Below are positions 42,212 to 48,777 of a DNA stretch of 64,000 nt, piece by piece. Within the stretch, counting starts at the first letter, position 1, and every line of letters starts with the position of its first letter. The notes beneath the pieces are model-generated. The model did not search any database, was not told where the DNA came from, and was given only the letters and a program-made list of their open reading frames with translations. This DNA is from Neisseria sp. Marseille-Q5346 (GTDB lineage: Bacteria; Pseudomonadota; Gammaproteobacteria; Burkholderiales; Neisseriaceae): contig NZ_OX336253.1 in the NCBI RefSeq assembly GCF_946902045.1, positions 2,290,814-2,354,813 on the forward strand, written 5' to 3'. The translations under genes were made by a program, and so were the position numbers.

Positions 42212-42529
42212 CTAGCTCCATACTTTCTCAGGCCGTGCAATACCGGCACGGCACTCCACCGTATATTCGGCAATATCGACACCTAAACTGGTCAAGTCGG
42301 CAAACCACAGGCCGTGCGGGGCTTTATTGAGGTCTACCATTTTGCGGTCAGACAGATAATCAAGTTGTTGGCGTAGCTCCAGTGCGGTGGTTTGCGGGTA
42401 AATCGCGTTCATGATGTCCAACAAGAAGGTTTCGCTTGTCGTGTGCGGTCGGGCTTTATTAAGGGTGTTGATAATGTTCCAACGCATACCCTCGCGCCGT
42501 TGTTTGGCGATCAGTTCCTGGCTAATCAT
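42212..42529 (-). CDS. Mu gp26-position phage protein (winged-helix-like)
   Basis: 105 residues. MRWNIINTLNKARPHTTSETFLLDIMNAIYPQTTALELRQQLDYLSDRKMVDLNKAPHGLWFADLTSLGVDIAEYTVEC is a winged-helix-like pattern known from Mu-type phages between gp25 and gp27. Function unknown. Start overlaps the gene before it by four bases. Confidence 0.75.
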   Translation of the reverse strand: MISQELIAKQRREGMRWNIINTLNKARPHTTSETFLLDIMNAIYPQTTALELRQQLDYLSDRKMVDLNKAPHGLWFADLTSLGVDIAEYTVECRAGIARPEKVWS

Positions 42530-42858
42530 TTTTTTACGCTTTCCATTTTGTAGATTTCAGTGAGTTTTTCTGCGACGTTGTCGAGTTTGGCTTCGAGGAC
42601 GACTTGATTACGGATGTAGTCTTCGCGCAGGACGTATGTGAGCGGCAGGCCGGCATTGAATTCCGCCAGTTTGTTTTCCATGATTTCGACTTTACCCTGT
42701 AGGCGTTCCTGCTGTTTTTGGCGTTCGTCCTGCTGCTCGCGGAATTGCGCCAGCAGCATTTTGCCGAAGGTGAAACAGATGCCGAGGAATGAGAGTAAAA
42801 AGCCGACAAGTTGCCAAAACTCGATGTGAATAAAGGTTTTTTCCATTTTTATGGCCAT
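42526..42858 (-). CDS. Mu gp25-position membrane/coiled-coil protein
   Basis: 110 residues (106 from a second ATG at 42846). One membrane span (FWQLVGFLLSFLGICFTFGKML) followed by a coiled coil (REQQDERQKQQERLQGKVEIMENKL). Matches the DUF2730-type gene of Mu-like phages in position and shape. Overlaps the zinc-finger gene. Confidence 0.7.
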   Translation of the reverse strand: MAIKMEKTFIHIEFWQLVGFLLSFLGICFTFGKMLLAQFREQQDERQKQQERLQGKVEIMENKLAEFNAGLPLTYVLREDYIRNQVVLEAKLDNVAEKLTEIYKMESVKK

Positions 42859-43058
42859 CCGTGTTCAAAATATTCTTGGCAGACAACGCAGCGTGTACAG
42901 CCTTTGACTGCCTGTTGTCTTGCTTTTGGTATCGGCGCACCGCAATCTTCACAATGACTGAGGCTGGCGGTGGTTTCAGACGGCAGTTGATGCTTTGCCA
43001 GTGATGCTGCGAGAAAGATGGCTTCGCGTTCGGATGCGCGGTCGGCAAAATCAGTCAT
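42849..43058 (-). CDS. DksA/TraR-type C4 zinc finger protein
   Basis: 69 residues with CEDCGAPIPKARQQAVKGCTRCVVCQEYFE, four Cys as in TraR/DksA. Mu-like phages often carry this small protein; TraR-like members bind RNA polymerase and alter host transcription. The N-terminal acidic helix (DFADRASEREAIFLAASLAKH) fits the type. Confidence 0.85.
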   Translation of the reverse strand: MTDFADRASEREAIFLAASLAKHQLPSETTASLSHCEDCGAPIPKARQQAVKGCTRCVVCQEYFEHGWP

Positions 43059-43338
43059 TTTTCAGACGGCCTTTCTTGTACCATGTCTGCCAGCCAGAAA
43101 TTTGTTTTTCCAGTTTTTGGCAGTATTCGCCATAGCGGACGGCGTGGTTTAAAAGTTGTTCGGGAGAGCCGCCACTCAGACGCTCGGGGCGTTCGTGAAC
43201 GAGCAGCAGCTCGGAAGAGACGGGGGGGATTTCCGCTACGGTAACGGTTTTAATCGTGGCCGAGGGCACGGTTGTAGAGTTGCACGCTGTTAGCGCCAAG
43301 GCCGTTAAAACGGCTGCCGTCTTTTTGTACAGTTTCAT
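43051..43338 (-). CDS. Rz1-like outer-membrane spanin lipoprotein
   Basis: 95 residues from ATG 43338. Lipobox LTAC at about residue 19 (MKLYKKTAAVLTALALTAC), then a short Pro-containing periplasmic part. It starts inside the Rz-like gene in another frame, the overlapping arrangement of Rz/Rz1. Confidence 0.75.
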   Translation of the reverse strand: MKLYKKTAAVLTALALTACNSTTVPSATIKTVTVAEIPPVSSELLLVHERPERLSGGSPEQLLNHAVRYGEYCQKLEKQISGWQTWYKKGRLKND

Positions 43339-43645
43339 CAATCTGCTTCTCCAATTGAGCCGCTTGGCGGCCGATTTGCTGATAGGCGGTTGCCAAATCG
43401 CGGCTTTGTGCTTGTGCGAAATCAAACCAACGCTGTTTTTCTTCATTAGCCGCTTTGAGCTTTTCGGTATAGAGCTGCTCTGCGACCAAGGCTGAAGCCT
43501 GATAAGTAGCAATGATTTCGGCTTTTTCAGCTTCCGCCTTCTTTGCCGAGGACTTATAGCCGCAGAAATAAATCGTTAGTACTGCACCTGCTATCAGCAA
43601 AATCAGAATCAAGGTCTGCCAAATAGGGTTAAGCGTTTTCCACAT
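43250..43645 (-). CDS. Rz-like inner-membrane spanin
   Basis: 131 residues. N-terminal membrane anchor (PIWQTLILILLIAGAVLTIYF) and a long periplasmic coiled coil (SAKKAEAEKAEIIATYQASALVAEQLYTEKLKAANEEKQRW). With Rz1 it fuses inner and outer membranes in the last lysis step. Confidence 0.75.
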   Translation of the reverse strand: MWKTLNPIWQTLILILLIAGAVLTIYFCGYKSSAKKAEAEKAEIIATYQASALVAEQLYTEKLKAANEEKQRWFDFAQAQSRDLATAYQQIGRQAAQLEKQIDETVQKDGSRFNGLGANSVQLYNRALGHD

Positions 43646-43958
43646 CGTCTTTTCCTTTATGGATTTCAGCGACCTGCGGAATCGCCGCGATGCCGCGTTT
43701 GATTAATGCATACCCGCCGACCAATGCGCCATAAGCCCACCAGAGCCATTCCGGCGCATCCGCTGTTTGCGAGAACTTATAGGTCATAGAGGCGGCTGCC
43801 ACGTTTGCCCATAGTTTGGTATGGCTGATTTTCCCTGTGGCCGGATTAGATACCAAGCCGCCCAACCATTTGAAAAAGGCGGTTATTTGCGACGCTTTTT
43901 TTTGGCTGCGCGTTTCGCGGCGGCTACCCCGCTCTTGCGGTGGGCTTGAGTCCAACAC
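43629..43958 (-). CDS. DUF2644-like holin candidate; start uncertain
   Basis: The family-like part begins FFKWLGGLVSNPATGKISHTKLWANVAAASMTYKF, with a membrane segment (PEWLWWAYGALVGGYALI). The only ATG in frame (43958) would overlap the upstream gene by 76 bases and add a non-family leader. A rare start nearer 43880 (ATA or similar) is possible. Position in the lysis cassette fits a holin or accessory. Confidence 0.65.
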   Translation of the reverse strand: MLDSSPPQERGSRRETRSQKKASQITAFFKWLGGLVSNPATGKISHTKLWANVAAASMTYKFSQTADAPEWLWWAYGALVGGYALIKRGIAAIPQVAEIHKGKDDVENA

Positions 43959-44056
43959 CCCTGAGTCGGCATGGCGTAGCGAATGCCCAGGTCGCTGTGG
44001 CTGAAATCGGGCAGCATGGCTGCGGTCATTAGGGCGATGAGTGACTTTTTTGACAT
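43883..44056 (-). CDS. small lysis-cassette protein
   Basis: 57 residues from ATG 44056 with GGGAGACAAACC upstream. N-terminal hydrophobic helix (MSKKSLIALMTAAMLPDF), central DLGIRYAMPTQGCWTQAHRKSG and a strongly basic tail (KRAAKKKRRK). Often seen after lysozyme genes in Mu-like prophages of Neisseria; role unknown. Confidence 0.6.
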   Translation of the reverse strand: MSKKSLIALMTAAMLPDFSHSDLGIRYAMPTQGCWTQAHRKSGVAAAKRAAKKKRRK

Positions 44057-44069
44057 GGTTTGTCTCCCT

Positions 44070-44573
44070 TTAATCGGTGTTATCTGCAGACGCATGAATC
44101 AGGTTTTGTGCCACGCGGCGAATCCAGCCTTTGCCAAATGATGTGAACGTGCCGAGCTTGGTATAAAACACCAAACGTTCGGCATTGAAACGGAGCAGGA
44201 GGTCATTTTCAGGAAGTGAATTGATGGCTTTGAGGCTGACTGCTCCGATAACGCCGTCGTCCGGCACGCCTGCGGCGCGTTGCAGCATACGGGCAGCATT
44301 GCCATGACCGTGATTGATGCAGGCATCGAAGAATTGGAATGCAACCGCTTCCGGCATTTGATCGGCGTGATAGCGTTCCCAAAATGCTTGACGGTAAATA
44401 CCGATCGCCTGTTCGCGCGTCATAGCACGCATGGAGCCGTTGTAGCCGTTTGCCTGTGCGGTACGCTTGGTGATGCCCCAGTTGGTTTCGCCGCCAGGGT
44501 CTTTGGGATGATTGACATAGCCACCCTCGTGTGAGAGGACGCGCTCAATGAATTGATTGAATTTGGTGGACAT
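44070..44573 (-). CDS. phage endolysin, glycosyl hydrolase 108 family
   Basis: 167 residues. The catalytic Glu is in LSHEGGYVNHPKDPGGETNWGIT (E16); CINHGHGNAARMLQRAAGVPDDGVIG is the peptidoglycan-binding part. N-acetylmuramidase activity expected. No signal peptide, so export depends on a holin. First gene of the leftward late operon 44573 to 37311. Confidence 0.9.
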   Translation of the reverse strand: MSTKFNQFIERVLSHEGGYVNHPKDPGGETNWGITKRTAQANGYNGSMRAMTREQAIGIYRQAFWERYHADQMPEAVAFQFFDACINHGHGNAARMLQRAAGVPDDGVIGAVSLKAINSLPENDLLLRFNAERLVFYTKLGTFTSFGKGWIRRVAQNLIHASADNTD

Positions 44574-44612
44574 AAAAAATCCCTGTATCTATTGATAGGT
44601 ACAGGGATTTTA
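44573..44612 (-). terminator. terminator between moron genes and the lysis operon
   Basis: AAAAATCCCTGTA ... TACAGGGATTTTA hairpin, T run in the minus direction, after the gene ending at 44653. The late promoter for the lysozyme operon must lie nearby. Confidence 0.75.
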
Positions 44613-44652
44613 GGTAAGGCCGTCTGAATAAGCCTTTAATGCGAGTTAAAAC

Positions 44653-45672
44653 TTAGTCTTCCTCTTCATCTGGCAAATTTTCTGCTTTTGTTATAGTAGC
44701 ATGTATTACCGAATCATCAGAAATTCTTTTTACTGCATTTACTTGTAGAAATAATGGGCTTTTAGCCCACTCATTTTGCTGTAAAATTTTCTTATATTTT
44801 TGTTCAAAAGAGTCTTCTTGAACAACAGCTGTAAATTTAATACCGCTTCCTTTGGCTTGAATGGTTACTTTAAACTCATCAGGAAGACTAGAATCGACTG
44901 CCAAAATACGATATATGCCATCCATTCTTGCTTCTATTGGTTTTTTACGCGCATTTTTAGCAAGTTCCTCAGCCTGCTCTCCTGTAAGTTTAGTATCGTT
45001 ATCAAGATAAATTTGCTCTGCTTGCGCTAAACACTTGACTGCTTCAGCTTTTGACTCATCTGATAATTCTTTGACAGATTGAACCAATGGTTCTTTAGCC
45101 GCAACTTGTGCCAAGATACGCGCTCTCTTGGTTTCTTGTTTTGAAACGAATTTTAACTGTTGTATCAGTTCAATATCTTGTGTTTTTTTGGCTTCTGCTG
45201 TTCGTCGCTCTTTACGGTAATCCAAGTAATTCTTGAAAGCACTAGAACCAAACCACATCGCCGCCATAGAAATCAATGTAACAGTCATTTGTGTCCCATT
45301 CATCTGTGACATTCCTTGTTCTAATAGCTTGGTAAAGCCCGCTGTAAAATCTAATGAAAAAAGAGAACTGCCTTTTTCAACTCTGACAACAAATTCCAGT
45401 TCTTTCTTTTCTTCTTGTGTCAATCGATTGGCATTAGCTTCACCATGTTTGGCTACAGCATAAGCTCGGTTAAGGCCACTTTGTAACTCAATAAATGCCT
45501 TCATGATAGTTGGTGTGATACTAGAGTGAAACTCTTCTCCTTCTAATTTTAATTCCAGCTTTGGAAGAGATTTTACCTTAATCTTTCTATTGGAAAAATA
45601 TTTATCATCCTTGAGGTAATTTTCTAAAATCTGATAAATATCGGCTTCATTTCTAATAATTACAGTTTTCAT
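44653..45672 (-). CDS. AT-rich accessory membrane protein, unknown
   Basis: 339 residues. Soluble N-terminal part, one or two membrane spans near residues 127-145 (TQMTVTLISMAAMWFGSSAF), a charged helix (YRKERRTAEAKKTQDIELIQQL) and a C-terminal domain. Base composition is clearly more AT-rich than the neighbouring phage genes. Not a known Mu gene; probable moron, perhaps protective against other phages, but no family is recognised. Confidence 0.6.
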   Translation of the reverse strand: MKTVIIRNEADIYQILENYLKDDKYFSNRKIKVKSLPKLELKLEGEEFHSSITPTIMKAFIELQSGLNRAYAVAKHGEANANRLTQEEKKELEFVVRVEKGSSLFSLDFTAGFTKLLEQGMSQMNGTQMTVTLISMAAMWFGSSAFKNYLDYRKERRTAEAKKTQDIELIQQLKFVSKQETKRARILAQVAAKEPLVQSVKELSDESKAEAVKCLAQAEQIYLDNDTKLTGEQAEELAKNARKKPIEARMDGIYRILAVDSSLPDEFKVTIQAKGSGIKFTAVVQEDSFEQKYKKILQQNEWAKSPLFLQVNAVKRISDDSVIHATITKAENLPDEEED

Positions 45673-45802
45673 ACTTCCCTTTCAGGTTCCCTTTGAAGCC
45701 ATCTAAAATCTTTTCAGATAGCCTTTGTTTTATCAGCTATTTATTTTCTACAGGCTCTACAAACATCATCGAAGTCGACTCTTACTATGGTTGTAAAGCG
45801 GG

Positions 45803-46363
45803 TTATTCAGGCTTCGCCATCAAAACCACGCTCGGTAAATTGGTAACAGTGACTTTATAAGCAATCCCACCACGCGCCCATTCTCGGGTTGGCTCTTTTT
45901 GAGCATTATGGCTGTCAATCGCCATTTTGATTTGGTCGCCGGTATCACGCAGCAGTGTGCGGTCTTCCGGAGCGGTTGCCGCAATCAAGGCTGCGGCGGC
46001 TTTGGACAGTTTTTCCGCTTTTTGAGGCATTGCATCTGTATTCCAGACTACTCGGACGGCAGTAATTTTGTCGGCTTTATCGGTATCAACGGTTAATGTG
46101 AGGCCGTCTGAAAAGTCATGCAGCAGATTCCTCCCTTCCGCATTGTCGGTAGGGACAACATGTTCGGGAAGGGTCAGACCGGTTTTTTGGTCGGCAAGCC
46201 CTTTATTGGCTGCTGATTGATAGTCGGTATAGCTTACCGGCATGGTTTTTAATTCGGATTGTGCCTGCTCTTGAGGTTGGGCAGATGCCGGTTGTTCTTC
46301 AGCTTGGCCGCCACACGCAGACAATGCAACTAAAACCGATAGTGTAAGTAAGATTTTCTTCAT
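45803..46363 (-). CDS. phage-borne lipoprotein
   Basis: 186 residues. Lipobox LSAC (Cys17) after MKKILLTLSVLVA, then a Gln/Ala/Glu-rich linker and a soluble domain (ADKITAVRVVWNTDAMPQKAEKLSKAAAALIAATAPEDRTLLRDTGDQIKMAI). An AG-DUS lies inside the gene near 46101. Probably expressed in the lysogen. Confidence 0.65.
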   Translation of the reverse strand: MKKILLTLSVLVALSACGGQAEEQPASAQPQEQAQSELKTMPVSYTDYQSAANKGLADQKTGLTLPEHVVPTDNAEGRNLLHDFSDGLTLTVDTDKADKITAVRVVWNTDAMPQKAEKLSKAAAALIAATAPEDRTLLRDTGDQIKMAIDSHNAQKEPTREWARGGIAYKVTVTNLPSVVLMAKPE

Positions 46364-46386
46364 GAGTTTCCCTTGGTCTGATTGGT

Positions 46387-46617
46387 TTATTTCTTATGCT
46401 TTTTCGGACATTTCTTACCGTTGCCGCCGGGGTTGCAGTCGCAGGCTTTCCCATCACCATCACGATCTAAACTTTTCCAGCCCGGCTTCTTGGCCAAATA
46501 ATACTTTTGCGCGGCTTGATGTGTCGGGAAATCTTTGCATTTGACTGCAGCAACAGCCTGATGCGGCATTAATAGACATAAAACAGGCAGTAATGCCGCA
46601 AAAATTGTTTTCTTCAT
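46387..46617 (-). CDS. secreted excalibur-domain protein
   Basis: 76 residues. Signal peptide (MKKTIFAALLPVLCLLMPHQAVA) and the excalibur calcium-binding motif DRDGDGKACD, with a preceding CKDF. Four Cys and a Lys-rich end (CPKKHKK). Secreted; role unknown. Third of a row of envelope-directed genes between lysis genes and repressor. Confidence 0.75.
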   Translation of the reverse strand: MKKTIFAALLPVLCLLMPHQAVAAVKCKDFPTHQAAQKYYLAKKPGWKSLDRDGDGKACDCNPGGNGKKCPKKHKK

Positions 46618-46633
46618 AAGTTGTTTTCCTTTG

Positions 46634-47281
46634 TTAGCTCAGGTCTTTTGAGATTTGGATCACTTGTCCGATGACCTGAATATCGGGGTGGTCTGCCAAC
46701 ATCAATGACATCGGCGGATAGGTTTCGTTGTCCGAAATCAGCAGCAGGCTGCCGTCAATCTGTTTTTGGATGCGTTTGACCCATAGTGTGTCACCGGAGC
46801 GGATTACGTAAATCTGTCCGTCGCGCGGGTTGTTTTTAGAGGTGTCTACCAAGAGTGTGTCTTTACTATGAATGGTGGGCTCCATGCTGTCTCCTCGTGC
46901 GGTAACGCAATTGAGGTCTTTGGCGAACAGGCCGCGTAACTTAAGCCAGTCTTTGCGATAAGCCAAGTGGTTGGCCGGTTCTGCCACTCCATAGGCGGCC
47001 GCGCCATTCCCTGCGGACACTTCTACGTCATACATTGGGATGTATGCGTATTCATCTTTGTCAATTTCCTCTATTGGGTGGAAATTCCCTCCTTTTCCAA
47101 TCAGCCAGTTTGCATCTATTTGAAAATTTTCCACTATGGATTGGATCATTTCTAGCGGCGGACGCTGCTTTCCTCGCAGTACATCCTTCAATCTGGTTGG
47201 TTTTTCTCCAATTTTTTCGGCAAATTCATCAAGTGTAATCTTATTAAATTCAATAACCTGCCTAATTTTCTCCAAAACCAT
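46634..47281 (-). CDS. Mu-like prophage repressor with S24 domain
   Basis: 215 residues. N-terminal HTH (IRQVIEFNKITLDEFAEKIGEKPTRLKDVLRGKQRPPLEMIQSIVENF), then S24 autoprotease: Ser in TARGDSMEPTIHSKDTLLVD, Lys in TLWVKRIQKQ. Unlike Mu c, which is controlled by ClpX and lacks S24, this one should respond to RecA. Divergent from the Ner-like gene. Confidence 0.87.
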   Translation of the reverse strand: MVLEKIRQVIEFNKITLDEFAEKIGEKPTRLKDVLRGKQRPPLEMIQSIVENFQIDANWLIGKGGNFHPIEEIDKDEYAYIPMYDVEVSAGNGAAAYGVAEPANHLAYRKDWLKLRGLFAKDLNCVTARGDSMEPTIHSKDTLLVDTSKNNPRDGQIYVIRSGDTLWVKRIQKQIDGSLLLISDNETYPPMSLMLADHPDIQVIGQVIQISKDLS

Positions 47282-47423
47282 GCCTAAAATTCCTCAAATA
47301 AGTGGAAATAAACCTTGCAATAGTGGGATATTTCCACTATTATTTACACAACATTTAACCAAGATTGTTTAAATCTTTAAACAATCGGGAATTTTAACAC
47401 GAGAACGAAACAGGAGATATTCC
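47282..47423. promoter_or_regulatory. operator region of the Mu-like switch
   Basis: AATAGTGG-GATATTT-CCACTATT (47319-47341) and a half-site AGTGGAAATA (47301-47310) share the AGTGGnnATA core. GATTGTTTAAA-TC-TTTAAACAATC (47363-47386) is a second, different palindrome with 11-bp arms. The first set probably binds the repressor and the second the Ner-like protein, an inference from position. Confidence 0.65.
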
Positions 47424-47624
47424 GTGAAAGCAGAAAAAATAAAAGCAGGTTTCCGAGAGCGCGGTGAAACGATTAAGGATTGGTGCGATGCGCGTGGCTA
47501 TGACCCGACTTATGTGTCTCGGATTTTGAATGGAAACGTTAAGGCAAGCCGTGGTAAGGCGCATGAAATCGCGGTTGAGTTGGGGATGAAGTCCAAATTG
47601 GATGAAGTGAAACGGAGTGCGTGA
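47424..47624 (+). CDS. Ner-like HTH regulator
   Basis: 66 residues, MKAEKIKAGFRERGETIKDWCDARGYDPTYVSRILNGNVKASRGKAHEIAVELGM. Compact HTH (DPTYVSRIL recognition helix) in the place of Mu ner, opposite the repressor. Would turn down early and repressor transcription. CAGGAGA site upstream. Confidence 0.78.
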   Translation: MKAEKIKAGFRERGETIKDWCDARGYDPTYVSRILNGNVKASRGKAHEIAVELGMKSKLDEVKRSA

Positions 47625-47902
47625 TGAGTGCTAAAGGCGTACGACTTTTGAAAGTCTTTAAGGCATTGGAAGCCCATCCGATTATAGGTATCAGCAACAA
47701 GGAAATTTCAGACGGCCTCGGTATTTCGCCGGTACATGTCAGCCGGGACTTGGAAGACCTGATTGCCGAGGGCTTAGTGGTCAAGCTGGATAACGGCAAT
47801 TTTGCGTACAGCATTAAAACCTTGCAAATCGCGGAACGTTTCAGACAGCAACAAGAACGTTTGACTGCACGTTTGCAGGAAATTGAACAACGAGTTTATT
47901 AA
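47624..47902 (+). CDS. winged-helix (IclR-type) DNA-binding protein
   Basis: 92 residues from ATG 47624 (overlapping the previous stop). VRLLKVFKALEAHPIIGISNKEISDGLGISPVHVSRDLEDLIAEGLVVKLDNGNFAYSI is an IclR-like winged helix; a C-terminal coiled coil (RFRQQQERLTARLQEIEQRV) suggests dimers. Early gene. An uptake sequence lies in the codons of SDGLGI. Confidence 0.72.
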   Translation: MSAKGVRLLKVFKALEAHPIIGISNKEISDGLGISPVHVSRDLEDLIAEGLVVKLDNGNFAYSIKTLQIAERFRQQQERLTARLQEIEQRVY

Positions 47903-47924
47903 ATGCGACGACGTCGTCGCATTT
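47901..47924. repeat. GCGACGACGTCGTCGC palindrome, site 1
   Basis: Perfect 24-bp palindrome with half AAATGCGACGAC, ending 13 bases before ATG 47938; the SD AGGAGA lies between. Same element as at 50558 and 56727. Confidence 0.75.
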
Positions 47925-47937
47925 GCAGGAGATAAAA

Positions 47938-48774
47938 ATGGAAGTATTAGGACACGCGGTTGGCGCAACGGCAAACGAACTGGCAATACACAGCATGGCG
48001 GTTATGGATCGTTTTTCAAATGGCGAGGCTTACAACGAGGCTGTTTGGATTGAACGTGGACGTTTTGCGGTACGCCAAACAATGGAAGGTATGTTTGAGC
48101 TGGGTCGCGCACTCATCATCATCAAAGAGCATACGCCGCATGGCCGTTTTGCTGAGATTGCCGAGAAAGAGTTTGGCTTAGGCCGACGTGAATCGCAACG
48201 CTTAATGAATGCCACGTTGCGCTTTATTGACCCAAAAATGAAACAGGCGCAGCCACAGCTGATGAAACTTGGAAAGTCCAAACTGCTGGAGCTGCTGGTG
48301 GAAGATGACGACACCTTGTTGGAGTTTGCCGAAGGCGGCGAAATCAACGGCAATACGCTTGATGATGTTGACCGTATGACTGTTAAGGAGCTGCGTGTGG
48401 CCTTGCGCGAGAGCCGCGAGACGGCGGAAGCGAAAGACAAAGTCATTGCTGACAAGAACAAGAAGGTCGACGAGCTGGCCGAAAAGCTGGCTAAGAAGCA
48501 AACCGGTGTAAGAGAGCCGAAGGCGGAAGATGTGGGCAGTGAATTGACGATGCAGTTATCAAGTCTTGAGGTTGGTATCCGCAGTCAAGTGAGCCGTCTG
48601 AAAGATTTGTTCGACCAACTTAATGCGCACAGTGAGGCGCACGGGATTAGTCATCAGGCAAAAATGGTCGGGGCGTTGAATCAGATTATTTTGGATTGCA
48701 ACGGCATCCGCGAGAGCTACGCTCTACCGATGGAAGCCCCTCAAGATGAGACGCCGGAGTGGTTGGGAGAATAA
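47938..48774 (+). CDS. DUF3102-like phage protein
   Basis: 278 residues from ATG 47938 after GCAGGAGAT. ERGRFAVRQTMEGMFELGRALIIIKEHTPHGRFAEIAEKEFGLGRRESQRLMNATLRF resembles DUF3102; a coiled coil (RESRETAEAKDKVIADKNKKVDELAEKLAKK) follows. Early Mu-like region. Role unknown. Confidence 0.7.
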   Translation: MEVLGHAVGATANELAIHSMAVMDRFSNGEAYNEAVWIERGRFAVRQTMEGMFELGRALIIIKEHTPHGRFAEIAEKEFGLGRRESQRLMNATLRFIDPKMKQAQPQLMKLGKSKLLELLVEDDDTLLEFAEGGEINGNTLDDVDRMTVKELRVALRESRETAEAKDKVIADKNKKVDELAEKLAKKQTGVREPKAEDVGSELTMQLSSLEVGIRSQVSRLKDLFDQLNAHSEAHGISHQAKMVGALNQIILDCNGIRESYALPMEAPQDETPEWLGE

Positions 48775-48777
48775 ATC

